This document shows, piece by piece, positions 8,619 through 15,971 of a stretch of DNA of 43,018 nt (within the stretch, counting starts at the first letter, position 1; each line of letters opens with the position of its first letter). The notes beneath the pieces are model-generated. The model worked only from the letters and a program-made list of their open reading frames with translations, searched no databases and was not told where the DNA came from. Origin of the DNA: Candidatus Anaerobiospirillum merdipullorum. GTDB lineage: Bacteria > Pseudomonadota > Gammaproteobacteria > Enterobacterales > Succinivibrionaceae. Location: the NCBI GenBank assembly GCA_018883895.1, contig JAHLFG010000018.1:1-43018 (forward strand), in the 5' to 3' direction. The position numbers and the translations under genes are program-made.

Positions 8619-9341
8619 TTAAATTTTCGTGGGAGCAGGACGCTCTTCCGCAAAATCCTTGGGCGGCTCGGTCAATTGCTTTTCGGCAAAATCATCGGCT
8701 CCCTGATTGAGGACCGCAGTTTCGCTCACCTCCTTGCTCTTAGCCTCGGCAGTGGGGTGGGTAGCAGCCTTATTTTCCGTAGCTTGGCTTGCCGGGGCAG
8801 AGGTTGCTTCGGCCTGCTCTTGCTTTACTTTGGGGGCTTGCAACACATTTTCTTTATTCTTCACCGGAATAATGGTCTCGGTGGCTACCTTGGCCTGCAC
8901 CGAGGTCGGAGCTTGCTTGATGACCTGCTTGGCCGGATCTTGGCTATCATCATCATTTTGGGCCAGCGGGCGGAAGGCCTTGAGTACGGCAGCCTGTTCG
9001 GCCGTGCCGGTCTTGGCATTAATCGCATCATCGGAGATATCATCTAAGACTTCATTGCGCTCTAAATGGAACATATCCGGAGTCTTATTGAGTTTGGCCG
9101 CGCCATTGCTTAAGACTTGAGCAAACTTCCGATAGGCTTCATCTAATTTGGCAAAAGCGGCATCGGCTTCATTATAAAAATCGTTCAGTCCTCGTTTAGA
9201 ATTGGCCAGCTCACGGCGTGCGGCGGTAAGTTCATCATTGAGTTGATGTTTAAAAAACAATTTAACTGCAGTTAAATAGCAGATAAAACCGCCGAAGATA
9301 AAACCAACGATAAAGGCAATAGCGATATGCATTAAGTTCAC
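8619..9341 (-). CDS. zapG: Division/envelope protein ZapG (YhcB, DUF1043) with long C-terminal tail
   Basis: 240 residues. The N-terminus is a single membrane helix (IAIAFIVGFIFGGFICYLTAV), then a coiled-coil-like basic/acidic stretch (about 30-90) containing DEAYRKFAQVLSNGAAKLNK, which matches the conserved YhcB core. Proteins of this family are inner-membrane factors linking cell division, wall synthesis and outer-membrane biogenesis. The last 130 residues are Ala/Lys/Glu/Thr-rich, probably disordered, and make it nearly twice the E. coli length (about 130). The GTG at 9341 is chosen because AGGAG lies 9 bases upstream; the in-frame ATG at 9332 is too far from it. Synteny with degQ-degS supports the call. 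Confidence 0.82.
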   Translation of the reverse strand: MNLMHIAIAFIVGFIFGGFICYLTAVKLFFKHQLNDELTAARRELANSKRGLNDFYNEADAAFAKLDEAYRKFAQVLSNGAAKLNKTPDMFHLERNEVLDDISDDAINAKTGTAEQAAVLKAFRPLAQNDDDSQDPAKQVIKQAPTSVQAKVATETIIPVKNKENVLQAPKVKQEQAEATSAPASQATENKAATHPTAEAKSKEVSETAVLNQGADDFAEKQLTEPPKDFAEERPAPTKI

Positions 9342-9375
9342 GATGCTTGTCTCCTTATTCTTTAGCTTGAGCGTG

Positions 9376-9404
9376 AGTATAGTGCGCCATCTATAACGAG
9401 TAAG
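9376..9404 (-). promoter_or_regulatory. Probable zapG promoter
   Basis: On the minus strand a -10-like TATACT (9381-9376) lies about 35 bases upstream of the zapG start, with a weak -35 CTTACT (9404-9399) at 17-bp spacing. Confidence 0.4.
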
Positions 9405-9494
9405 ATAATTATCGCATAAAAAGGCGTTGGAAATAGGGGGCTAACACGCAAAAGCGCACTTGGGTTAACCGGAGGAAAAGAGCTGAAAAAAGGC

Positions 9495-9523
9495 TTTCAT
9501 CGCACCGCACTTTTCTGTATAAT
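9495..9523 (+). promoter_or_regulatory. rplM-rpsI promoter
   Basis: A consensus -10 TATAAT (9518-9523) with a weak -35 TTTCAT (9495-9500) at 17-bp spacing. It predicts a leader of about 115 bases before rplM. Together with the zapG promoter and the rplM leader, this accounts for the 305 bases (9342-9646) without a protein gene. Confidence 0.6.
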
Positions 9524-9529
9524 TCTGCC

Positions 9530-9646
9530 GCCCCTCTGAATTGAGCACTGGCTTCCCACCCACGTACTCAATGGACAGATTTTATTATCTGTTTTTGTTA
9601 GAGAAATTTGACGAAAGGACTTGGTCCTTCCATAAAGGGTTTTTTA
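9530..9646 (+). promoter_or_regulatory. Structured 5' leader of rplM
   Basis: The leader contains two hairpins. ACAGAT/ATCTGT (about 9574-9591) is followed by TTTTTGTT and could act as a weak attenuator; AAGGAC/GTCCTT (9615-9620 / 9624-9629) sits a few bases upstream of the ribosome site AAAGGG. In E. coli the rplM-rpsI operon is repressed by L13 acting on its leader; a similar role here is inference. Confidence 0.4.
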
Positions 9647-10075
9647 ATGAAGACTTATGTAGCCAAACCGTCCACCATTAAGCGTGATTGGTTTGTTATT
9701 GACGCTGACGGCTTAACCTTAGGTCGTCTGGCAACTCAGGTGGCTTTACGCCTGCGTGGTAAGCACAAGCCGGAATACACTCCGTTCATGGATACCGGCG
9801 ACTATGTTATCGTTATTAACGCCTCTAAGGTGCAGGTAACTGGTAACAAGGCTCACGACAAGATGTACTACACTCACTCCGGTTTCCCGGGTGGCATCAA
9901 GGGCGAGTCCTTTGAGAAGCTGCTTGCACGCAAGCCTGAGCGTGTCATCGAGAATGCTGTGCGCGGTATGCTGCCTAAGGGGCCGCTGGGTCGTGCTATG
10001 TTCCGCAAACTCAAGGTCTATGCTGGTGAGACCCATGCCCATGGTGCTCAGCAGCCTCAGGAATTAAAGATTTAA
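9647..10075 (+). CDS. rplM: 50S ribosomal protein L13
   Basis: 142 residues, the same length as E. coli L13. It begins [20 protein letters not shown] and contains the diagnostic [22 protein letters not shown]13 is an early-assembling 23S rRNA-binding protein of the large subunit. The open frame extends to 9608, but the family start and AAAGGG spacing fix the ATG at 9647. Codon use is highly biased (GGT, CGT, CTG), as expected for an abundant protein. rpsI follows after 12 bases. Confidence 0.97.
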   Translation: MKTYVAKPSTIKRDWFVIDADGLTLGRLATQVALRLRGKHKPEYTPFMDTGDYVIVINASKVQVTGNKAHDKMYYTHSGFPGGIKGESFEKLLARKPERVIENAVRGMLPKGPLGRAMFRKLKVYAGETHAHGAQQPQELKI

Positions 10076-10087
10076 GGAGCGTAGCAA

Positions 10088-10480
10088 ATGGCAGTTAATC
10101 AATACTATGGCACTGGCCGCCGCAAGAGCTCTACCGCTCGTGTTTTCATTAAGCAGGGTACCGGCAATCTGGTCATCAATGGCCGCTCTTTAGAGCAGTA
10201 CTTTGGTCGTCCGACTGCCCGCATGGTCGTGACTCAGCCGCTGGAGCTGCTGGAAGTGTCCGACAAGTTTGACATCTATGTAACCGTTGTTGGCGGTGGC
10301 ATTAGTGGTCAGGCCGGCGCAATCCGTCACGGTATCACCCGTGCTTTAATTGAGTATGATGAGAGCTTCCGCCCGGCTCTGCGTAAGGCCGGCTACGTCA
10401 CTCGTGACGCCCGTGCCGTTGAGCGTAAGAAGGTTGGTCTGCACAAGGCCCGCAAGCGCCCGCAATACTCCAAGCGTTAA
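10088..10480 (+). CDS. rpsI: 30S ribosomal protein S9
   Basis: 130 residues, the length of E. coli S9. It has [15 protein letters not shown] at the N-terminus, [19 protein letters not shown] in the middle and the invariant C-terminal [11 protein letters not shown], whose last residues reach the P-site tRNA in the 30S subunit. A strong AAGGAG precedes the ATG. It is co-transcribed with rplM and followed by an intrinsic terminator. Confidence 0.97.
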   Translation: MAVNQYYGTGRRKSSTARVFIKQGTGNLVINGRSLEQYFGRPTARMVVTQPLELLEVSDKFDIYVTVVGGGISGQAGAIRHGITRALIEYDESFRPALRKAGYVTRDARAVERKKVGLHKARKRPQYSKR

Positions 10481-10503
10481 GAGTTTTCACCAATTTGGTG
10501 TAC

Positions 10504-10537
10504 AAGCCCTCGTGCCTCGGTACGGGGGTTTATTTTT
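10504..10537 (+). terminator. Terminator after rpsI
   Basis: AAGCCCTCGT (10504-10513) pairs with ACGGGGGTTT (10522-10531; 10 bp including two G-T pairs), followed by TATTTTT. It ends the rplM-rpsI operon. Confidence 0.8.
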
Positions 10538-10541
10538 ATAT

Positions 10542-10571
10542 GTGACGGATACCTACTACTCACGCTACAAT
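10542..10571 (+). promoter_or_regulatory. sspB promoter
   Basis: -35-like GTGACG (10542-10547) and -10 TACAAT (10566-10571) with 18-bp spacing. The -10 is preceded by CGC, giving the CGCTACAAT form that recurs in this window. It lies between the rpsI terminator and sspB, so sspB is a separate unit. Confidence 0.55.
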
Positions 10572-10624
10572 ATGCAGATGTCCTATATGCAGACTAAAGA
10601 ACACTGAGTAGTGAGGAGGACTTT

Positions 10625-11113
10625 ATGCCGACCACGAAGAAAATGACGAGCTTTAATCCGCATATCTTTCATGCGTTTTACGATTGGCTCATCGAAAATG
10701 ATATTACGCCGCACTTGGTCGTCAATGCTAATCGTCCGGGGGTGGTGGTGCCGCGTCAATTTGTGCAAAATGGCACCATTATTCTGTCCATCTCGCCGCT
10801 AGCTACGCGGGAGATGAGCATTAATCGACGCGATATTAGTTTTGTCGCCCGTTTCCAAGGGCAAGATCAGCATGTGGTGGTGCCTTATACCGCGATGCAG
10901 GAATTATTTGCCGTCGAGACTTCCACCTCTTTCCCGATCTCTTTGTGGATGAACGAGCAAGACGACGATATGGCTCTGGAGGATGGGAGCGAGGATGATG
11001 AGATGCATTTTGCCCCGGTGGTCAATCCGGTGGCTGATGTGCAGGCATCTAGCGCTGACAAGGCCAGTGATGATGGCCCGTCCTTTACCATTGTGCCTAA
11101 GTCCAAAGACTAA
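10625..11113 (+). CDS. sspB: ClpXP adaptor / stringent starvation protein B
   Basis: 162 residues. The N-terminal folded domain (about 10-110) has HAFYDWLIENDITPHLVVNA, matching SspB, which binds ssrA-tagged peptides and hands them to ClpXP. It is followed by an acidic linker (EDGSEDDEM...) and a short hydrophobic-basic tail (FTIVPKSKD) in the position of the ClpX-binding tail, although it does not closely match the E. coli sequence PALRVVK. A strong GAGGAGG precedes the ATG. In E. coli sspA comes directly before sspB; here sspA is absent and rpsI is the upstream gene. Confidence 0.9.
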   Translation: MPTTKKMTSFNPHIFHAFYDWLIENDITPHLVVNANRPGVVVPRQFVQNGTIILSISPLATREMSINRRDISFVARFQGQDQHVVVPYTAMQELFAVETSTSFPISLWMNEQDDDMALEDGSEDDEMHFAPVVNPVADVQASSADKASDDGPSFTIVPKSKD

Positions 11114-11126
11114 AGCACCTTAAGTT

Positions 11127-11163
11127 AAAACTTGCGAGGCTTAAGTTAGCGCTCGCAAGTTTT
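11127..11163 (+). terminator. Bidirectional terminator between sspB and lpoA
   Basis: A perfect 12-bp stem, AAAACTTGCGAG / CTCGCAAGTTTT, with a 13-base loop, T-rich at both ends. It lies between the converging sspB and lpoA genes and can serve both strands. Confidence 0.85.
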
Positions 11164-11172
11164 AGCCTTAGC

Positions 11173-12939
11173 TTATTGGGCGCGCGGGAAGCTAATGGTA
11201 AGCCACAGCGGCGCGCTTTGAATTAAGCCTTGAGGACCTAATTGCAGATCACCTGACAGCCCATGGAGCACATCGGCAGGATTGGCCGCCAGATTATTGA
11301 CGTTTAAGGCAAAGCCAATACTGTCATAGGCGGCAGCAAAAATGCGTTGCACTTGGGCATCGGCCTTAGGGATCTGCTGCATGAAATCAGCCTTCATGGT
11401 GCTATCGGTAATGAGCCACGGCATATCGCCTAAGTGAGCTCCCACCAAGAGGGCTTCATTGGGCGAGGAGTTAACGCCATTAAAGCTCTGATCGGTGATA
11501 TATACCTGCATGCTTGCCGGGAGCGCATTCTTAATGGCCGGGGCCTGTTGGGCGGTGGCGGCCAGATAGACGCTGTCAGCTGCGTTAAGCGGGCAAGAGG
11601 ACAGGGCGCTTACCGGATTTTCATTGGGTAGCGTGCAGGTAAGCGGGGCTTTACCGCCGGCAGCTGTCCACGCTCCATTAAAGCCTTGTAACGCGCGGCG
11701 TGCCTTTTCATTGCTAGTGTGAATGATAAGCGGGGCGCGATGGCCATCGAGGGCTATCTTGGCAGCGGCCAACTGTCCTTCATAATCCGGACCTAAGTTA
11801 AAGTACCACTGATTGCGCGCTAAGGCTTGCTGCGGATTGTTGAGCATAATGGTCGGAATATCAAGGCGCTCGTTTAGTAGTGCCTGTACTTCCGGCTTTA
11901 AGACCGGGCCTAGAATATAGTCCGTGCCGTCGCTCTTGATGCGGGCGGCAATCTCACTCATCGTCAGGCGATTGGTATCATAGAAAACGGCCTGTAATTT
12001 TAAGTTTCTATCCTGCAAGGCCGCGATAATGCCCAAGCGTGCCGGCTCGCCTACACTCATGGCATAGCGCCCACTTAAAGGTAAGAGTACGGCAATTTTA
12101 TCCCCGGCCTTGAGGGCAGTATATTGGGCCGCAGGCGCCGGGTTAGCGTTGTCCTGATTGGTAGCTTGCGTCGTAGCTTGCGGGGCAATTAACTCATTTA
12201 AGACGTGGCCTGCATACTTTTCTTGCCAGCCTTGTACTAATTTATCGCGTAAAGCGGCATTCTTGCTACTATCAATTAACGCATATTCATAGTAACCGCG
12301 TAGCTCTTCATCGGTCGTGCGGGTTAAAGCGGCACTTAATTCTGACGGACTTAATTCTTGTAATAAAGCTACCGCCTGCTTTAACACCGTAATTCTATCG
12401 TTGCCTTGCAAGCTCCCAATTAAGGCGCGCTTGTGTTCAAAGGCAGAGCGCAAATAGCTCATATCCTGCGTGCTTTGATAGAGCTTGTACTCGACCATGG
12501 AGCTTAATTGATAGTAATAACTTTGCGCCTGCAACGGCAGGGTTTGCACATTGACCTTTTGTAGCATGGCATTGGCCTGCGGCAATTGCTGTTGCTGTGT
12601 TAGGGCCAGTGCCTGAACAATGGAGGCTTCATCCACCTGCAGCGGGGTGATGGCTTGGGCCTTGAGTTGCTGTAACAGGGTGATGGCCTCATTATATTGG
12701 CCGCTGACAATTAAGGCGCGGGCTAACAGCAGATTGGCGGGGTAAACACTATCGCCAGAGGCCGTACGCGCCTGTTCCTGATACTGCGTTAAGGTACCGC
12801 TTAAAGGCGCAAAGGCCTGAGAGGTGGTCACAGTGGCACTGTTGGTGCTACTAGTAGTGGCGCAGGAGCTTAAAAGTAGCGCCGCGGCAAGCGCCGCTGC
12901 ACACAGGCTAAGCGGGGCTTTGATAGCTGAAGCTTTCAT
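11173..12939 (-). CDS. lpoA: Penicillin-binding protein activator LpoA
   Basis: 588-residue outer-membrane lipoprotein. Signal peptide and lipobox LSSC place the acylated Cys at residue 26. The N-terminal half (about 45-245) is a helical TPR-like region; the C-terminal half (about 280-585) is a periplasmic-binding-protein fold (KIAVLLPLSGRYAMSVGEPARLGI). LpoA stimulates the transpeptidase of PBP1A from the outer membrane. It is divergent from rsmI, as in E. coli and Pseudomonas. A Gln/Ala/Asn/Pro-rich linker lies near 252-270. The ribosome site (TTTGGAT) is weak. Confidence 0.9.
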   Translation of the reverse strand: MKASAIKAPLSLCAAALAAALLLSSCATTSSTNSATVTTSQAFAPLSGTLTQYQEQARTASGDSVYPANLLLARALIVSGQYNEAITLLQQLKAQAITPLQVDEASIVQALALTQQQQLPQANAMLQKVNVQTLPLQAQSYYYQLSSMVEYKLYQSTQDMSYLRSAFEHKRALIGSLQGNDRITVLKQAVALLQELSPSELSAALTRTTDEELRGYYEYALIDSSKNAALRDKLVQGWQEKYAGHVLNELIAPQATTQATNQDNANPAPAAQYTALKAGDKIAVLLPLSGRYAMSVGEPARLGIIAALQDRNLKLQAVFYDTNRLTMSEIAARIKSDGTDYILGPVLKPEVQALLNERLDIPTIMLNNPQQALARNQWYFNLGPDYEGQLAAAKIALDGHRAPLIIHTSNEKARRALQGFNGAWTAAGGKAPLTCTLPNENPVSALSSCPLNAADSVYLAATAQQAPAIKNALPASMQVYITDQSFNGVNSSPNEALLVGAHLGDMPWLITDSTMKADFMQQIPKADAQVQRIFAAAYDSIGFALNVNNLAANPADVLHGLSGDLQLGPQGLIQSAPLWLTISFPRAQ

Positions 12940-13003
12940 AGTTCATCCAAATCTTTTGTGTTAAAGCAGGCTGCATACGCGCGGCCTTAGGCATCAAATT
13001 TAT

Positions 13004-13013
13004 TGCTATTATA
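13004..13013. promoter_or_regulatory. Overlapping divergent -10 elements for rsmI and lpoA
   Basis: The plus strand reads TGCTATTAT, an extended -10 (TGn + TATTAT) about 50 bases before rsmI. The same bases read on the minus strand give GTTATAAT, a -10 for lpoA. No good -35 is seen in either direction. The overlap suggests the two promoters compete. Confidence 0.45.
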
Positions 13014-13062
13014 ACGCCATCCAAAAGGCGGCATGGTGCGGCCTTATGCGGAGATCTTTATT

Positions 13063-13911
13063 ATGCTTGAACCGGCCCTCTATATTGCGGCAACCCCCAT
13101 TGGAAATTTACAGGATGTGACCTTGCGCGTACGCGCAACCTTGCAAGAAGCCACCTTGATTGCCGCCGAGGATACACGCCACAGTCGCATTTTCTTGGAC
13201 AGTATCGGCGTCAGTGGCACCCGTATGATCTCTTGCCATGATTACAATGAAGCACAGCGTGCCGATTTAATAGCCGCTGAAATTGCCAAGGGGGGCAGTG
13301 TGGTCCTGATCTCCGATGCCGGAACCCCGCTTATCTCTGACCCCGGCTTTAAATTGGTGCGTGAGCTGTGCGCGCGCGGCATTAAGGTCACGGCGCTCCC
13401 CGGGCCCTGTGCGGCGATTACCGCTTTGTGTTTATCTGGGCTGCCGACAGACAAATTTTATTTCTATGGCTTTTTACCGGTTAAAGATAAGGAATTGCGC
13501 GAGGTCTTAACTACCTTTAGTGACAGTGAAGCTACTACCGTCTTTTATGAAAGCCCACGGCGCATTGCCCATACTCTTGAGCTAATGGCACAACTGTATC
13601 CTAAGCGGGAGGCGGTACTCTGTCGTGAGCTGACCAAGACTTTTGAAAGTGTCTATCGCGGTACGGTAAGTGCTCTGCAAGCACAACTTTTAGTCGATGA
13701 AAATATGCAGCGGGGGGAGCTTGTTTTATTACTTGCCCCGGCTCCTAAGGAGCATGAGGTTGCCATTCCGCCCAAGGCGCGGGCGGCCTTGGAGGCGATG
13801 CTCAAGGAAGGCATGAGTGTAAAGGGGGCCAGTCGCGTATTAAGTGAGCTTTTAAATCTTAAGAGTAAGGCTTTGTATCAATTGGGATTAGAGCTTAAAG
13901 GTCAGGCTTAA
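13063..13911 (+). CDS. rsmI: 16S rRNA (cytidine1402-2'-O)-methyltransferase RsmI
   Basis: 282 residues of the tetrapyrrole-methylase fold. It has the RsmI N-terminal motif LYIAATPIGNLQDVTLR, the SAM-binding segments LISDAGTPLISDPG and LPGPCAAITAL, and a C-terminal helical domain. RsmI 2'-O-methylates C1402 in the decoding centre together with RsmH, whose gene lies downstream here. The open frame extends to 13033, but the ATG at 13063 is preceded by GGAG at good spacing and matches family length. Confidence 0.93.
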   Translation: MLEPALYIAATPIGNLQDVTLRVRATLQEATLIAAEDTRHSRIFLDSIGVSGTRMISCHDYNEAQRADLIAAEIAKGGSVVLISDAGTPLISDPGFKLVRELCARGIKVTALPGPCAAITALCLSGLPTDKFYFYGFLPVKDKELREVLTTFSDSEATTVFYESPRRIAHTLELMAQLYPKREAVLCRELTKTFESVYRGTVSALQAQLLVDENMQRGELVLLLAPAPKEHEVAIPPKARAALEAMLKEGMSVKGASRVLSELLNLKSKALYQLGLELKGQA

Positions 13912-13939
13912 CCTGCTTTTAACGCGGGGCTTTTTTAGC

Positions 13940-13945
13940 TATAAT
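13940..13945 (+). promoter_or_regulatory. rnpB -10 element
   Basis: TATAAT seven bases before the predicted RNase P RNA start, preceded by GC (AGCTATAAT). No convincing -35 is seen. Confidence 0.55.
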
Positions 13946-13952
13946 GGCGCGC

Positions 13953-14318
13953 AGGTCAGTCGGGCAACCGCTGCTGTGGTACGTGTTTGCAAACGGCCAC
14001 AGGGGAGGAAAGTCCGGGCTTTATAGGACAGGGTGCCAGGTAACGCCTGGGGAGCGTAAGCTCACGACCAGTGCAACAGAAAGTATACCGCCGAGATCTT
14101 CTCGGTAAGGGTGAAATGGTGCGGTAAGAGCGCACCGCGCCTCCAGCAATGGTGGGCGGCAAGGTAAACTCCACCCAAAGCAAGATCGAATAGGCCTCCT
14201 TTTATGATGTGGTCCGCATCGGGGGCGGGTAGATCGCTTGAGCCTGTGGGCGACTGCAGGCCTAGATGAATGGTTGCCACTGCATTTGCAGACAGAACCC
14301 GGCTTATAGACTGACCTC
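13953..14318 (+). ncRNA. rnpB: RNase P RNA, bacterial type A
   Basis: The catalytic RNA of ribonuclease P, which trims tRNA 5' ends. Conserved elements in order are GAGGAAAGTCCGGGC (CR-I, near 14004), CAGGGTGCCAGGTAACGCCTGG (P7-P8 region), GACCAGTGCAACAGA, GGTGCGGTAAGAGCGCACCGCG, GGTAAACTCCACCC, TAGATGAATGG and ACAGAACCCGGCTTAT near the 3' end. The terminal helix P1 is formed by GGTCAGTC (13954-13961) and GACTGACC (14309-14316). Ends are set from that helix, accurate to a few bases. The position between rsmI and mraZ is the order known from Pseudomonas. The downstream 14319-14450 is pyrimidine-rich with no gene seen. Confidence 0.96.
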
Positions 14319-14453
14319 TACTCTCTTCTTCTCTCCTCCTTTAATTTTCTTTTATCTTGAATTTACACAAGTTTTTCTGCGTTATGCACCCTTTGTTCAG
14401 CGTGCTGTGGGCGTTTTTTGCGGTGCAAAGACCTTGCAGGGAGTAAAGTGCGC

Positions 14454-14459
14454 TAAAAT
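14454..14459 (+). promoter_or_regulatory. -10 element of the mra promoter
   Basis: TAAAAT preceded by CGC (CGCTAAAAT). It would start transcription about 50 bases before mraZ, immediately upstream of the three GTGG repeats. No convincing -35 at standard spacing. Confidence 0.45.
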
Positions 14460-14468
14460 ATAGGTTCA

Positions 14469-14495
14469 AGTGGCAGAAAGTGGGTGATAGTGGTA
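14469..14495 (+). promoter_or_regulatory. MraZ operator: three GTGG direct repeats
   Basis: AGTGGC, AGTGGG and AGTGGT occur with an exact 10-bp period (GTGG at 14470, 14480 and 14490), separated by AGAAA and TGATA-like spacers. E. coli MraZ binds three TGGGN repeats spaced by 5 bases upstream of mraZ, and this site has the same geometry and position. It implies autorepression of the whole mra cluster. Confidence 0.75.
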
Positions 14496-14517
14496 ATTAC
14501 CCGAAAATAGGTCAAAA

Positions 14518-15006
14518 ATGAGCGCTCCTACTCTCTTTTTATTTGGCACCCATGAGTTGTGCTTTGATGATAAGAGTCGTACTGTGATGCCGGCCAACTT
14601 TCGCCGTCTATTGGCGGAAGAAGGTGGGGGGCAACTAGTGCTGACTCAGAGCCTCTTTGACCCCTGCCTGTGGATTTACCCTTATCCGATGTGGGAGCAG
14701 TTATTAAGCGCCTTAAATGCGCAGACGCAGTTAAGCTCGCCTGCCATGCAAAGCTTGCAACGTTTGCTCTTATCTAGCGCCAGTGCGGTGAAATTAGATG
14801 CCCAAGGGCGCTTTGCCGTTAACGCCGCGCTTCGCGCTTATGCCGGCATCGGTGAGAAAAAAGCTTTTTTGGTGGGCATGCAGCATAAATTTGAGCTGTG
14901 GGCCCCGGCAGCCTTGCAACAGCGTCAAGAGCAAGATCGGGCGCGGGTGCAGGAAGCATTTGCAAGTGCGCATTTGAGCGCCGCTTTGGCCGATTTGAGG
15001 ATTTAA
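14518..15006 (+). CDS. mraZ: Transcriptional regulator MraZ
   Basis: 162 residues, slightly longer than E. coli MraZ (152). It has two tandem AbrB-like SpoVT/MraZ half-domains, whose DNA-contact motifs are visible as DDKSRTVMP (about 21-29) and DAQGRFAV (about 94-101); the first has Ser in place of the usual Gly in DxKGR. MraZ forms a ring that represses the mra promoter and modulates other genes. First gene of the division cluster, two bases ahead of rsmH. The ribosome site is weak (AGGTC). Confidence 0.92.
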   Translation: MSAPTLFLFGTHELCFDDKSRTVMPANFRRLLAEEGGGQLVLTQSLFDPCLWIYPYPMWEQLLSALNAQTQLSSPAMQSLQRLLLSSASAVKLDAQGRFAVNAALRAYAGIGEKKAFLVGMQHKFELWAPAALQQRQEQDRARVQEAFASAHLSAALADLRI

Positions 15007-15008
15007 TC

Positions 15009-15971
15009 ATGGTTTATACCCATATCCCCGTACTGCTCACCGAATGCTTGCAGGGACTTAAGCTCAAGCCCGATGGTATTTACTTAGACGGTACCTTTGG
15101 CCGCGGCGGGCATAGCCGCGCAATTTTAGCTAAGTTAGGCCCAAAGGGACGGCTGTATGCCTTTGATCGGGATGCGGCGGCCATAGAAGCTGCCGCGCCG
15201 CTCGTGGCCGCTGACGAACGCTTTAGCATCACGCGCGCCAACTTTGCTACGCTCAAGGAGCAGACACAAGCGCTGGGAATTTATGGCAAGTTAGATGGCA
15301 TCTTACTTGATATTGGCATTTCCTCCCCGCAAATTGACGATCCTGAGCGCGGCTTTTCTTTTGAACATGATGGGCCTTTAGATATGCGCATGGATCAGCG
15401 TGCGACGCTAAGTGCGCAGGAAATCGTCAATACTTATGACGAAGGGCAGCTTGCCTTTATCTTCAAGACCTATGGGGAAGAGCGTTTTGCCAAACGCGCC
15501 GCCCGCGCCATTGTGCAAGAACGCGCGCGTGCGCCTATTACCCGCACCCGGCAATTGGCGCAATTATTGGCCTCCGCCATTCCGGGAGCTCCCGGACCTA
15601 AGCATAAGGCCACGCGCTGTTTTCAGGCTTTACGCATCGCCGTCAACGGGGAATTGGAGGCCTTACGCGCGGCCTTAGCAGGCGCGGTCGATGCCCTTGC
15701 TCCCGGCGGGCGTTTGTGTGTGATTAGCTTTCACTCCCTTGAAGATCGCATGGTGAAAAACTTTTATCAGGAAAATTCCACCTTACCGGATTTTACGCGC
15801 ACTTTGCCTTTAACGGAGGATGAGCTCTATGCCCGTTATGGTGCACAGATTAAGCTTAAAGTTATCGGCAAGCCCTGCAAGGCAGGGCAAGAAGAGCTAC
15901 AACGCAATATTCGCGCACGCTCGGCCACCTTACGGGTAGCTGAACGCTTAGGCGTTAGGGAGGCTGCATGA
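15009..15971 (+). CDS. rsmH: 16S rRNA (cytosine1402-N4)-methyltransferase RsmH
   Basis: 320 residues. The SAM site LDGTFGRGGHSRAIL lies near residues 27-41, followed by LYAFDRD and GILLDIGISSPQIDDPERGFSF, typical of RsmH (MraW). It methylates N4 of C1402, the same nucleotide modified by RsmI. The frame is open back to 14898 inside mraZ, but the ATG at 15009 follows GAGGAT and matches the family N-terminus (HIPVLLTE). It overlaps ftsL by ATGA. Confidence 0.95.
   Translation: MVYTHIPVLLTECLQGLKLKPDGIYLDGTFGRGGHSRAILAKLGPKGRLYAFDRDAAAIEAAAPLVAADERFSITRANFATLKEQTQALGIYGKLDGILLDIGISSPQIDDPERGFSFEHDGPLDMRMDQRATLSAQEIVNTYDEGQLAFIFKTYGEERFAKRAARAIVQERARAPITRTRQLAQLLASAIPGAPGPKHKATRCFQALRIAVNGELEALRAALAGAVDALAPGGRLCVISFHSLEDRMVKNFYQENSTLPDFTRTLPLTEDELYARYGAQIKLKVIGKPCKAGQEELQRNIRARSATLRVAERLGVREAA

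Noticed and set aside
8707-9120. Long plus-strand frames opposite zapG
   Set aside because: Antisense to the low-complexity tail of ZapG; hydrophobic composition follows from reading Ala/Lys codons backwards.
14319-14450. Possible small gene or terminator after rnpB
   Set aside because: The stretch is pyrimidine-rich but shows no convincing hairpin and no frame with a ribosome site.
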